DNA from: Thiotrichales bacterium
Lineage (GTDB): Bacteria; Pseudomonadota; Gammaproteobacteria; UBA5335; SLRW01
Direction: 5' to 3'
NCBI GenBank assembly: GCA_003567955.1
Contig: PWYF01000191.1
Coordinates: 1 to 40,718, forward strand
DNA: 40,718 nt
Position 1 is the stretch's first letter; every line of letters begins with the position of its first letter. Position numbers and translations under genes: made by a program. Positions 31,080 to 40,718 of this stretch are shown here, in pieces. The notes beneath the pieces were generated by a model. That model saw nothing but the letters and a program-made list of their open reading frames with translations. It was not told the DNA's origin and ran no database searches.

Positions 31080-31429
31080 GCGAGCGTCGCGGCACACAAG
31101 CCGAACAGTTGGCCGAATCCTGGCTGACACGCCAGGGGCTAAGCCCGGTGGGCCGCAATTTCCGGGGGGCAGGCGGCGAGCTGGACCTGATCATGCGTGA
31201 GGGAGACACCCTGGTGATGCTGGAAGTGCGTCACCGCAGCGATGCCCGTCACGGCAATGCCGCAGAAAGCATCACCCCGGGCAAGCAGCAACGACTGATG
31301 CGCGCGGCGGAGTTGTTCCTGTTGCGCCATCCCGAACAGCGCCGGTTGTCGGTGCGCTTTGACGTGGTGGCGTTTGACGGCGAGCTGAAACTCCCCCCGC
31401 AGTGGCTCAAGGATGCCTTCAGGCCCTGA
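31076..31429 (+). CDS. yraN: YraN family protein (UPF0102)
   Basis: RGTQAEQLAESWLTRQGLSPVGRNFRGAGGELDLIMREGDTLVMLEVRHR. Confidence 0.95.
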   Translation: MSERRGTQAEQLAESWLTRQGLSPVGRNFRGAGGELDLIMREGDTLVMLEVRHRSDARHGNAAESITPGKQQRLMRAAELFLLRHPEQRRLSVRFDVVAFDGELKLPPQWLKDAFRP

Positions 31430-31433
31430 AGGC
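31415..31433 (+). terminator. Candidate terminator overlapping the yraN stop codon
   Basis: Perfect 8-bp stem GCCTTCAG-gcc-CTGAAGGC followed by ccgggTTTATTT; between convergent yraN and sspB. Confidence 0.55.
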
Positions 31434-31439
31434 CCGGGT

Positions 31440-31838
31440 TTATTTGACCACCTTGAGCTGTGGACGCTGCTTGTCGCCCCCTTCCTCTGACGGTGGCCCG
31501 TCACCTCCGGGGCCATCGGGACCGCCATCCTCGTCCGGCGGGAACATGATGCCTTCGCCATTTTCCCTGGCATACACGGCAAGCACGGCCTTGCCGGGCA
31601 CGAACACCGCATGCGCCACGCCACCAAAACGGGCGCTGAAGCTGACAGCGTCGTTAGTGATTGACAGGCCCTGCACCGCACCGGGCGCGATGTTCAGAAT
31701 AATGCGGCCATCCTGGACATAATCCGAAGGCACCTGAACCCCGGGCAGGGTGGCGTCAACAAGCAGGTGGGGGGTGCAGTCGTTATCCAGAATCCACTCG
31801 TAAATGGCACGGATCAGATACGGCTTGCGGGAAGTCAT
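31440..31838 (-). CDS. sspB: ClpXP protease specificity-enhancing factor SspB
   Basis: MTSRKPYLIRAIYEWILDNDCTPHLLVDA; C-terminal ClpX-binding tail RPQLKVVK. Confidence 0.97.
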   Translation of the reverse strand: MTSRKPYLIRAIYEWILDNDCTPHLLVDATLPGVQVPSDYVQDGRIILNIAPGAVQGLSITNDAVSFSARFGGVAHAVFVPGKAVLAVYARENGEGIMFPPDEDGGPDGPGGDGPPSEEGGDKQRPQLKVVK

Positions 31839-31861
31839 AAGCGGTGATCCCAACGGCGCTT

Positions 31862-32491
31862 TCAGTGCTTTCGCATGTCCCGTTCGACCTCGGACAAACT
31901 GGCCTGGAAGCCCGGTCGTGCAAACATGCGACCGGCATAATCCTGGATCGCGGCCGCCTGGCGTGGCAACTCTATGCCGTGATGCGGCAGCCGCCACAGT
32001 ACCGGCAGCACCGTGCTGTCAACAATGCTGTACTCCTCGCTGAGGAAATACGGCATGGCGGCGAATAATTCCACGCTACTCAGTAATTGTTCCAGCAACT
32101 GCTTGCGCGGTTTAGCGGCGGCCTTGCCACTGCGCCGCTCCAGCTCCGCCAGCAGCGGATACCAGTCGCGCTCGATACGATACATCACCAACCGGGCCCG
32201 GGCCCGGGCCACCGGGTCAACCGGCATCAGCGGCGGATGCGGGAAGCGCTCGTCCAGATACTCCATAATCACCCGCCCCTCATAGAGCACCAGTTCGCGA
32301 TCCACCAGTGTTGGCACGGAATGATAGGGGTTGAGATCGAGCAGGTCTTCCGGCAGCTCCCCGTCACCGACCTCGACAAGCTCATGACTGATGCCCTTCT
32401 CGGCCAGCACAATACGCACCCGGTGGCATTCCGGGCAGGCAGCTCGACTAAAGAGAGTCATCACCGAACGTCTGCTGGTGACCTGGCTCAT
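31862..32491 (-). CDS. sspA: Stringent starvation protein A (GST-like)
   Basis: MTLFSRAACPECHRVRIVLAEKGI; VIMEYLDERFPHPPLMPVDPVARARARL. Confidence 0.95.
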   Translation of the reverse strand: MSQVTSRRSVMTLFSRAACPECHRVRIVLAEKGISHELVEVGDGELPEDLLDLNPYHSVPTLVDRELVLYEGRVIMEYLDERFPHPPLMPVDPVARARARLVMYRIERDWYPLLAELERRSGKAAAKPRKQLLEQLLSSVELFAAMPYFLSEEYSIVDSTVLPVLWRLPHHGIELPRQAAAIQDYAGRMFARPGFQASLSEVERDMRKH

Positions 32492-32548
32492 ACTGTGGCC
32501 TCTGTGATGATAGTGTCGCTCGTCCGGCAACACCCGGGGCAAGCTCGG

Positions 32549-32594
32549 GCGAGCATCAACCTGACCCGGGCTAACGGGCCGGGTTGATACTCGC
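32549..32594. terminator. Long hairpin downstream of petABC, upstream of sspA
   Basis: GCGAGcATCAACCTGaCCCG-ggctaa-CGGGcCGGGTTGATaCTCGC, about 20 bp with two mismatches and one G-T pair; no T tail. Confidence 0.5.
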
Positions 32595-32617
32595 AGATAT
32601 TGATGCGCTGGCTATCC

Positions 32618-33358
32618 TCAGTGCACGTCCTTCCAGTATTCCTGCTTGAGCATATAGGCAAGCATGGTGAACAGAACCAGGAAAATCAGCACCCACAGCC
32701 CGATACGCTCACGCTGCAGACGGGCCGGCTCGGAAACATAAGTCAGATAATTGACCAGATCAGTCACGGCCCGGTCATACTCACGCGGACTCATACTGCC
32801 TTCACTCACCTGCTCGAAGCCGGCAAAACGCTGTTCACCGTCGACCTCTTCGTAGACCGCCCGCTGAACACCCTGCAGGCCGACAAGCACGTGCGGCATG
32901 CTGGTATTGGACACCACCAGATTGTTCATGCCTACGGGCCGCTCTTCATCCTCGTAGTATCCATGCAGGAAGGCATACAGCCAGCGCGGCCCGTGGGAGC
33001 GTGCCACCAGACTGAGATCAGGCGGCGCCTGGCCAAACCACTGCTCGGCATCTTCCGCCGGCATCGCCACCTGCATGGTTTCATGGATATTATCAGTGGT
33101 GAACATCAGGCTCTCGCTGACCACGTCCTCGGGCAGGCCCAGGTCTTCCGCCATGCGCCGGTAACGCATGTACTGCGCTGAATGACAACTCAGGCAGTAG
33201 TTGTGGAACAGACGTGCGCCGCGCTGCAACGAAGCCTTGTTATGTACATCCAGCTCCAGCTCCAGACCGTCAATCTCCGGCACCGTCGGCCAGGCCGCTA
33301 TCGCAGTCATTGGCGCCAGCAGCAAGCCCATCATCGCAAGCAAGATTATTTTTCGCAT
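32618..33358 (-). CDS. petC: Cytochrome c1
   Basis: Signal peptide MRKIILLAMMGLLLAPMTAIAA; heme motif CLSCH; C-terminal TM anchor. Confidence 0.96.
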   Translation of the reverse strand: MRKIILLAMMGLLLAPMTAIAAWPTVPEIDGLELELDVHNKASLQRGARLFHNYCLSCHSAQYMRYRRMAEDLGLPEDVVSESLMFTTDNIHETMQVAMPAEDAEQWFGQAPPDLSLVARSHGPRWLYAFLHGYYEDEERPVGMNNLVVSNTSMPHVLVGLQGVQRAVYEEVDGEQRFAGFEQVSEGSMSPREYDRAVTDLVNYLTYVSEPARLQRERIGLWVLIFLVLFTMLAYMLKQEYWKDVH

Positions 33359-34584
33359 CAGCCTGTCACCCTGTCCGGAACCGGTTTGGTCTTGTCCCAA
33401 CTCGTATACAACGGCATCAGCAGGAAGAAACCGAAGTAGATCAAGGTCCCCACCTGCGCCAGCGTCGTGTACAGACCACCCGCCGGCTGCGTACCGAGAT
33501 ATCCGAGTACCACGAAACTGATCACAAACAGCGTCAGTGCGGTTTTGTACATCCAGCCCCGGTAGCGAATCGAACGCACCGGTGAGCGATCCAGCCAGGG
33601 CAGAAAGAACAACACCAGCACCGCGGCAAACATCAACACCACACCGGCCAGATCATTGGGTACTGCCCTCAAGATCGCGTAGAAGGGGGTGAAATACCAC
33701 ACCGGGGCGATATGATCGGGCGTAGCCAGCGGATCAGCACGCTCGAAGTTGGGATACTCCAGGAACAACCCGCCCATCTCCGGCGCGAAGAAAATCACCA
33801 GCGCGCAGAGGAACAGGAACACACCCACGCCAAAGATATCCTTCACCGTGTAGTAGGGATGGAAGGGAATACCATCCAGCGGCTTGCCGTCCTTGTCCTT
33901 GTGCTGCTTGATATCCACGCCATCGGGGTTGTTGGAGCCGACCTCATGCAGCGCCAGGATATGCGCGACCACCAGGGCCAGCAACACCAGTGGCAGGGCG
34001 ATCACATGCAGGGCGAAGAAGCGATTCAGGGTGGCATCCCCGATCACATAATCGCCACGAATCCAGGTCACCAGCTCATCACCAAAGAAGGGAATGGCCC
34101 CGAACAGCGAGATGATGACCTGGGCGCCCCAGTAGGACATCTGCCCCCAGGGCAACACATAGCCCATGAAGGCCTCGGCCATGAGCACCAGATAAATCAG
34201 CATGCCCAGAATCCAGATCAGCTCCCGCGGGCGCTGATAGGAGCCATACAGCATGGCCCGGAACATGTGCAGATAAATCACCACGAAGAAGGCCGAAGCG
34301 CCGGTGCTGTGCATGTAGCGAATCAGCCAGCCCCAGTCCACATCGCGCATGATGTATTCGACCGAACCGAAGGCTTCCTCGGCACTGGGCTTGTAGTGCA
34401 TGGTGAGGAAAATACCGGTGACGATCTGGTTAACCAGCACCAGCAGCGCGAGACTGCCGAAGAAATACCAGAAATTGAAATTCTTCGGCGCGTAGTACTC
34501 GGCCACATGCTCATTCCACATGCGGGTGAGCGGAAAACGTTCGTCAATCCAGCCAAGCAGGCCGCCCTGGGCGTTGCCACTCAT
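33358..34584 (-). CDS. petB: Cytochrome b of the bc1 complex
   Basis: NFWYFFGSLALLVLVNQIVTGIFLTMHYKP; GYVLPWGQMSYWGAQVI; polytopic. Confidence 0.97.
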   Translation of the reverse strand: MSGNAQGGLLGWIDERFPLTRMWNEHVAEYYAPKNFNFWYFFGSLALLVLVNQIVTGIFLTMHYKPSAEEAFGSVEYIMRDVDWGWLIRYMHSTGASAFFVVIYLHMFRAMLYGSYQRPRELIWILGMLIYLVLMAEAFMGYVLPWGQMSYWGAQVIISLFGAIPFFGDELVTWIRGDYVIGDATLNRFFALHVIALPLVLLALVVAHILALHEVGSNNPDGVDIKQHKDKDGKPLDGIPFHPYYTVKDIFGVGVFLFLCALVIFFAPEMGGLFLEYPNFERADPLATPDHIAPVWYFTPFYAILRAVPNDLAGVVLMFAAVLVLFFLPWLDRSPVRSIRYRGWMYKTALTLFVISFVVLGYLGTQPAGGLYTTLAQVGTLIYFGFFLLMPLYTSWDKTKPVPDRVTG

Positions 34585-35177
34585 CAGGCCTCTCCTCCGT
34601 CTTCACCGATAACCAGCACCGTATCGCTGGCGTAGCGATGCGGCGGCACGGCCATGTTCAGCTGCGCGGGCACACCGGCATACACACGCCCGGCCAGGTC
34701 AAAATAGGAACCGTGACAGGGGCAGAAAAACCCGCCGGTCCACTGCTCGTGAATCTCGGGTGCCGGCGCGTCCGGGCGAAACAGCGGCGAACAGCCCAGA
34801 TGGGTGCAGATACCTACCAGCACCAGGTATTCCTCGCGAATCGAGCGGTATTCGTTACGCGCATATTCCGGCTGCTGATCACGCTCGGAGTCGGGATCCC
34901 GCAGGCGGATTTCCTGGGTGCGCAAACGGGCCAGCATGTCATCGGAGCGCCGCACCACCCATACCGGCCGGCCACGCCATTCCGTGGTCAGGCGCTCGCC
35001 GGGCTGAAGCTGGCTGACATCAACCTCCACCGGCGCCCCGGCCGCCTGGGCCCGCTCGCTGGGCGCCATGGACGCCAGAAAGGGATACAGTGCCGCCACT
35101 ACACCGGCACCGCCCACCGCAGCCGTGGCGCGGGTAAGAAAGCGCCGCCTGCTGGTATCCACACCTTCATTACTCAT
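34584..35177 (-). CDS. petA: Ubiquinol-cytochrome c reductase Rieske iron-sulfur subunit
   Basis: Tat-like TSRRRFLTRATAAVGGAG; Rieske motifs CTHLGC and CPCHGS. Confidence 0.97.
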   Translation of the reverse strand: MSNEGVDTSRRRFLTRATAAVGGAGVVAALYPFLASMAPSERAQAAGAPVEVDVSQLQPGERLTTEWRGRPVWVVRRSDDMLARLRTQEIRLRDPDSERDQQPEYARNEYRSIREEYLVLVGICTHLGCSPLFRPDAPAPEIHEQWTGGFFCPCHGSYFDLAGRVYAGVPAQLNMAVPPHRYASDTVLVIGEDGGEA

Positions 35178-35387
35178 GCAAGAAAGTCCCCCAGACTCGA
35201 TTCCCGATGCCATCGACCGGCAACCCCGGGGCACCGGCCTCACGGGGCGACAAAAAGCCCCTGATTCAAGCGTGTCGCACTCCAACCAAAGAAAACCGTC
35301 AGCCCGCGCAGGGCACCGGAGATGCAAACAGGCCGGAATTATACACGGCCGCAAGGATGATTCACCACTCCCCCTGCGGAATAAGCC

Positions 35388-36494
35388 CTATTCCTGATCT
35401 GAATCACCCCCCAACACAAGATCAAGAGCCTTGAGCAGCTGGCGATTTTCCTCGCTCGTGCCGACAGTAATCCGCAGACAAGCCGTCAGCGCCGGGTGGC
35501 TTCCATCCAGGTTTTTCACCAGCACGCCCTGCGCCCGCAGCCCGGAATGCACCCGGGCGGCATCCCTGCCATGCAACCGTACCAGCAGGAAATTGGCTTC
35601 ACTGGGCCAAACGTCCAGATCACCCCGTGAGGCCAGTGCCTGAAACAACACCTCGCGATCTTCACAAACCCGGGCGATACGGACGCGCAGTTCATCCTCG
35701 TGGCGCAGAGCAAACGCCGCGCTGGCCTGGGTCAGGCTGTTGATATTGTAGGGCAGGCGCAGCTTGTCGAACTGCTCCAGCCAGGCTGGTGGACCAGCCA
35801 GCAGCCCCAGCCGGAGGCCCGCCAGGCCAATTTTGGACACGGTGGCCATCACCAGCAGATTGGGCCAGCGCTCAAGCCAGGCCATGACACTGTCGCCGGC
35901 AAACGGCGCATAGGCCTCATCCACCACCACCAGGCCGGGCGCCGCCTCAAGTACGGCTTCAAGGGCCTCGGGCGCAAAGCGATTGCCGGTGGGGTTGTTG
36001 GGTCGCGCCAGCATCACCAGTGCCGGCTGCAGGCGCTTGATGGCGGCCAGCATGGCTGGCACATCCAGCCCGAAATCATCCCTGCGCAGCGGCACGCCTT
36101 CACAGCGCATGCCGGTAAAGCGGGCAATCATCCCGTACATACTGAAGGAAGGCTCGGGCATCAGCATCGTGGCGCCCGGGCGATTCAGCGCCAGGCACAG
36201 CAGCTGGATCAATTCATCAGAGCCGTTGCCCAGCATCACGCGGGCCGCATCGGGCACACTGAAAAACCGCCGCAACCCCGGCGCCAGCGCGCTGGCCTGC
36301 GGATCGGGATAACGATTGAGCTCAACCGTCTGCAACTGCGCCAGCCAGGCGTCTGTCAATGCCGGCGGCCAGCCGTGGGGGTTTTCCATGGCGTCCAGTT
36401 TGACCGGCCCGTCAAAGGGCGGCACCGCATAGGCCTCGAGCTCGAGAATCTCTTTCCGAACCCAGCGGCTTGCCAAAGACCGCGCGTCATCCAT
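35388..36494 (-). CDS. hisC: Histidinol-phosphate aminotransferase
   Basis: [35 protein letters not shown]; overlaps the hisD stop. Confidence 0.95.
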   Translation of the reverse strand: MDDARSLASRWVRKEILELEAYAVPPFDGPVKLDAMENPHGWPPALTDAWLAQLQTVELNRYPDPQASALAPGLRRFFSVPDAARVMLGNGSDELIQLLCLALNRPGATMLMPEPSFSMYGMIARFTGMRCEGVPLRRDDFGLDVPAMLAAIKRLQPALVMLARPNNPTGNRFAPEALEAVLEAAPGLVVVDEAYAPFAGDSVMAWLERWPNLLVMATVSKIGLAGLRLGLLAGPPAWLEQFDKLRLPYNINSLTQASAAFALRHEDELRVRIARVCEDREVLFQALASRGDLDVWPSEANFLLVRLHGRDAARVHSGLRAQGVLVKNLDGSHPALTACLRITVGTSEENRQLLKALDLVLGGDSDQE

Positions 36495-37809
36495 CCTTGG
36501 CTTCCATGCGACATTCAGCGGAACGGGCATGCGCTTCCAGTCCTTCCGCCCGGGCCAGCACGGATGCCACCCGGCCCAGCTCGCGCGCGCCTTCGGGCGA
36601 ACAGTGGATCACACTGGCGCGCTTCTGGAAGTCATAGACCCCCAGCGGCGAGGAAAAGCGTGCGGTACGCGCGGTCGGCAGCACATGGTTGGGGCCGGCA
36701 CAGTAATCCCCCACCACTTCGGCTGAATAACGCCCCATGAACACTGCACCAGCGTGCCGCACACGGGCCAGAAAGGCCTCCGGGTCGGCCAGAGACAACT
36801 CCAGATGCTCCGGCGCCACCCGATTCACAATCTCGACGGCCTCGTCCAGATCACGCACCTCGACCACCGCCCCACGATCCAGCAGCGAGGCGCGAATAAT
36901 ATCCGCCCGCGGCATCTCCGGCAGCAGTCGCTCTATCGCGGCCAGTACCCGGTCAATAAACGCCGCATCGGGGCTGACCAGCAGCGCCTGGGCATCCTCG
37001 TCATGCTCGGACTGGGCAAACATGTCCAGCGCAATCCAGTCCGGGTCGGTATCGCCATCACAAACCACCAGGATTTCCGAAGGGCCGGCGATCATATCAA
37101 TGCCGACCACGCCGTAGACCAGACGCTTGGCGGCCGCCACATAGCGGTTGCCGGGCCCGGTGATCTTGTCCACTGCCGGCACGGTTTCAGTTCCCCAGGC
37201 CATAGCCGCTATCGCCTGGGCGCCACCGAGCATGAACACCCGGTCCACCCCGGCCACGCTGGCCGCCGCCAGCACCATGTCATCGAGTTCGCCATCGGGT
37301 GCCGGTACGCACATGATGATCTCACCGACCCCGGCCACCCGGGCCGGCACCACATTCATCAACACCGTGGAGGGATAGGCTGCCTTGCCACCGGGCACAT
37401 AGACCCCGGCCCGATCCAGGGGCCGCACCGTCTGCCCCAGCACAGTGCCGTCCGCCTCCTGGTAGGACCAGGACTCACCGCGCTGATGCTCGGCATAGCG
37501 CCGCAGGCGCGTTGCGGCCACCTCCAGCGCCTCGCGCTGCTTGTCATCAATGCGCGCCAGCGCTTCACCCAGACGCGCCGGGGGCACTTCCAGCGCCGCG
37601 CCGCTGCCCGGATCCAGCCGATCAAAGCGACGGGTATATTCAAGCAGCGCCGCATCCCCCCGCTGGCGCACATCGGCGAGAATGCCGCTGACCACATCGA
37701 ATACCCCGGCATCATCGGCTTCCAGTCGAGACATCAGACGCTCGAGTTGAGGGCCGAAATCCGGATCACGGGTACGCAGTCGCTTGATATTGAGAGCCTG
37801 CTCCACCAC
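36487..37809 (-). CDS. hisD: Histidinol dehydrogenase
   Basis: [52 protein letters not shown]. Confidence 0.98.
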   Translation of the reverse strand: MVEQALNIKRLRTRDPDFGPQLERLMSRLEADDAGVFDVVSGILADVRQRGDAALLEYTRRFDRLDPGSGAALEVPPARLGEALARIDDKQREALEVAATRLRRYAEHQRGESWSYQEADGTVLGQTVRPLDRAGVYVPGGKAAYPSTVLMNVVPARVAGVGEIIMCVPAPDGELDDMVLAAASVAGVDRVFMLGGAQAIAAMAWGTETVPAVDKITGPGNRYVAAAKRLVYGVVGIDMIAGPSEILVVCDGDTDPDWIALDMFAQSEHDEDAQALLVSPDAAFIDRVLAAIERLLPEMPRADIIRASLLDRGAVVEVRDLDEAVEIVNRVAPEHLELSLADPEAFLARVRHAGAVFMGRYSAEVVGDYCAGPNHVLPTARTARFSSPLGVYDFQKRASVIHCSPEGARELGRVASVLARAEGLEAHARSAECRMEAKDG

Positions 37810-37815
37810 CGAAAA

Positions 37816-38496
37816 TTACTCCTCTGCCGCCGCTGGCGCGGTGCCGGCAGCCGTCACTGCCTGGCGCAGCGCGTCAATAAAATCGCGCACACGCTGGTTG
37901 CGGGTCTTGAAGGCGACCTTGTTGACGATCAGGCGCGAGCTGATATCCGCCACATGCTCCAGTGGCTCCAGGCCGTTGGCCCGCAGGGTGCTGCCCGTAT
38001 CCACCACATCCACGATACAGTCTGCCAGTCCCAGCACCGGCGCAAGCTCCATGGAGCCATACAGTTTGATCAACTCGACCTGCTGGCCACGGCTGGCAAA
38101 AAACCGTCGGGTGGTATTGATGTACTTGGTCGCCACCCGCAGACGGCCGTCCGGCATCACGGCACCCTCGCGCGCGGCGGTCATCAGCCGGCAGCGGGCA
38201 ATACCCAGATCCAGCGGCTCATACAGGCCGGCACCCCCATGCTCCATCAGCACGTCCTTGCCCGCCACGCCCAGATCGGCCGCGCCGTACTCCACATAGG
38301 TGGGCACATCCGAGGCACGCAGAATCAACAAGCGCACATCAGCCACGCTGGTCTGTAACACCAGCTTGCGGCTGCTTTCCGGATCGCCATGCACTTCGAT
38401 TCCGGCGCGGGCAAGCAACGGCAGAGTCTCCCTGAAAATACGCCCTTTCGACAGGGCCACTGTCAGGGGAAGCTGTTCGCCATTCGTGCTCATCAA
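37816..38496 (-). CDS. hisG: ATP phosphoribosyltransferase, short form
   Basis: [41 protein letters not shown]; 226 aa without the C-terminal regulatory domain. Confidence 0.96.
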   Translation of the reverse strand: MMSTNGEQLPLTVALSKGRIFRETLPLLARAGIEVHGDPESSRKLVLQTSVADVRLLILRASDVPTYVEYGAADLGVAGKDVLMEHGGAGLYEPLDLGIARCRLMTAAREGAVMPDGRLRVATKYINTTRRFFASRGQQVELIKLYGSMELAPVLGLADCIVDVVDTGSTLRANGLEPLEHVADISSRLIVNKVAFKTRNQRVRDFIDALRQAVTAAGTAPAAAEE

Positions 38497-38521
38497 AAAA
38501 CTCCGTCAGAAAAACACTGGT

Positions 38522-39787
<1,266 letters not shown>

Positions 39788-39860
39788 TTACTCCCAGTCC
39801 ATTAGTGCCTGCCCGTCGGGGTATTGCTAACCGACAGGCCGGGACAGACACGCGGTGCTT

Positions 39861-40100
39861 TCAATTCGCGCGCTGGTGCTCTGCGGGCGTCAGTGTTTTC
39901 AGCGATAACGCGTGCACCTCGCCGCCCATGCGTTCGCCCAGTGCGTCATAGACCATGCGATGACGGCTCAGCACCGGCTTGCCCTCAAAGGCATCCGAAA
40001 CCACCAGCGCCTGGAAGTGCACGCCATCATCCCCCGCCACCTGGATCCGGGCATCGGGCAGATGGGACTCGATCATCTCTCTGATCGCTTCGGGTGTCAT
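39861..40100 (-). CDS. ibaG: BolA-family protein IbaG
   Basis: MTPEAIREMIESHLPDARIQVAGDDGVHFQALVVSDAFEGKPVLSRHRMVYDALGERMGGEVHALSLKTLTP. Confidence 0.93.
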   Translation of the reverse strand: MTPEAIREMIESHLPDARIQVAGDDGVHFQALVVSDAFEGKPVLSRHRMVYDALGERMGGEVHALSLKTLTPAEHQRAN

Positions 40101-40273
40101 ATGTATTCTCCCGGATAACCGGCCGGACCCGGCCGGCGTAAAAGCCGTAAGCATGCCAATGATATAGAAAAGCGCCGCGCCGCGAAATGCCGAGGGCGGC
40201 TCACATACGCCCGAACTCCGGTACCATGGGCAACAACTTCCCCCATGAGCGGCTGCAACAGCGGGAACCCGGC

Positions 40274-40718
40274 ATGCTAGTTTATATCGCCATTGTCATT
40301 CTGGCCCTGGCCGCCCTGGTGTGGAGTGCCGACCGTTTCGTGCTGGCTGCTTCGCGTACCGCGCGCACAATGGGTCTACCGCCCTTGCTGGTAGGGCTGA
40401 CCGTTGTCGCCATGGGCACCTCTGCCCCCGAGCTGCTGGTCTCCGCCACAGCTGCGGTACAAGGTCGTCCCGGCATCGCCATCGGCAACGCGCTGGGCTC
40501 GAATATTGCCAATATCGCCCTGATTCTCGGCCTGACCGCCCTGATCGCCCCTGTTGCCGTCTACTCCCGTCTGCTGCGCCGCGAGTTTCCGGCCCTGATA
40601 TTGACCACGGGGCTGGCGATCCTGCTCATGGCCAACAATCAGCTCACCCGGCTGGATGGCCTGATCCTGCTGGCGGCATTTATCATCCTGCTGACATGGC
40701 TCGCATGGCTGGCGCGCC
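40274..40718 (+). CDS. yrbG: CaCA-family Na+/Ca2+ antiporter-like protein (YrbG), truncated by window end
   Basis: Open from ATG 40274 to window end: MLVYIAIVILALAALVWSADRFVLAASRTARTMGLPPLLVGLTVVAMGTSAPELLVSATAAVQGRPGIAIGNALGSNIANIALILG contains the alpha-1 repeat GTSAPEL and GNALGSNIAN. Confidence 0.9.
   Translation, partial: MLVYIAIVILALAALVWSADRFVLAASRTARTMGLPPLLVGLTVVAMGTSAPELLVSATAAVQGRPGIAIGNALGSNIANIALILGLTALIAPVAVYSRLLRREFPALILTTGLAILLMANNQLTRLDGLILLAAFIILLTWLAWLAR

Overview
The window looks like a gammaproteobacterial chromosome segment. Most of it is an almost complete division/cell-wall (dcw) cluster on the minus strand: mraZ-rsmH-ftsL-ftsI-murE-murF-mraY-murD-ftsW-murG-murC-murB-ddlB-ftsQ-ftsA-ftsZ-lpxC. 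This is followed by an M23 peptidase, secA, argJ and a MutT/ThiE-like fusion. Upstream of mraZ, in a conserved Pseudomonas-like neighbourhood, are rnpB (RNase P RNA), rsmI, lpoA, yraN, sspB, sspA, petABC (cytochrome bc1), hisC-hisD-hisG, murA, ibaG and the start of a yrbG-like antiporter gene. Most of this is ordinary, highly conserved sequence. The accessory part is positions 1-2080, where a HigBA-type and a MazEF-type toxin-antitoxin pair sit among several families of short dispersed repeats: 9-bp-periodic imperfect palindromes, a stem-loop repeat at the 3' ends of mazF and mutT, and a direct repeat on both sides of the region. Other points worth checking are a six-box 10-bp-periodic MraZ-like operator laid over a good sigma70 promoter, a TTG start for mraZ, a small ORF ending in an ATGA overlap with secA where secM sits in enterics, and a ThiE-like domain lacking canonical ThiE motifs. 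I did not find a convincing multi-gene novel system. All family assignments come from reading the translated sequence, with no database search.
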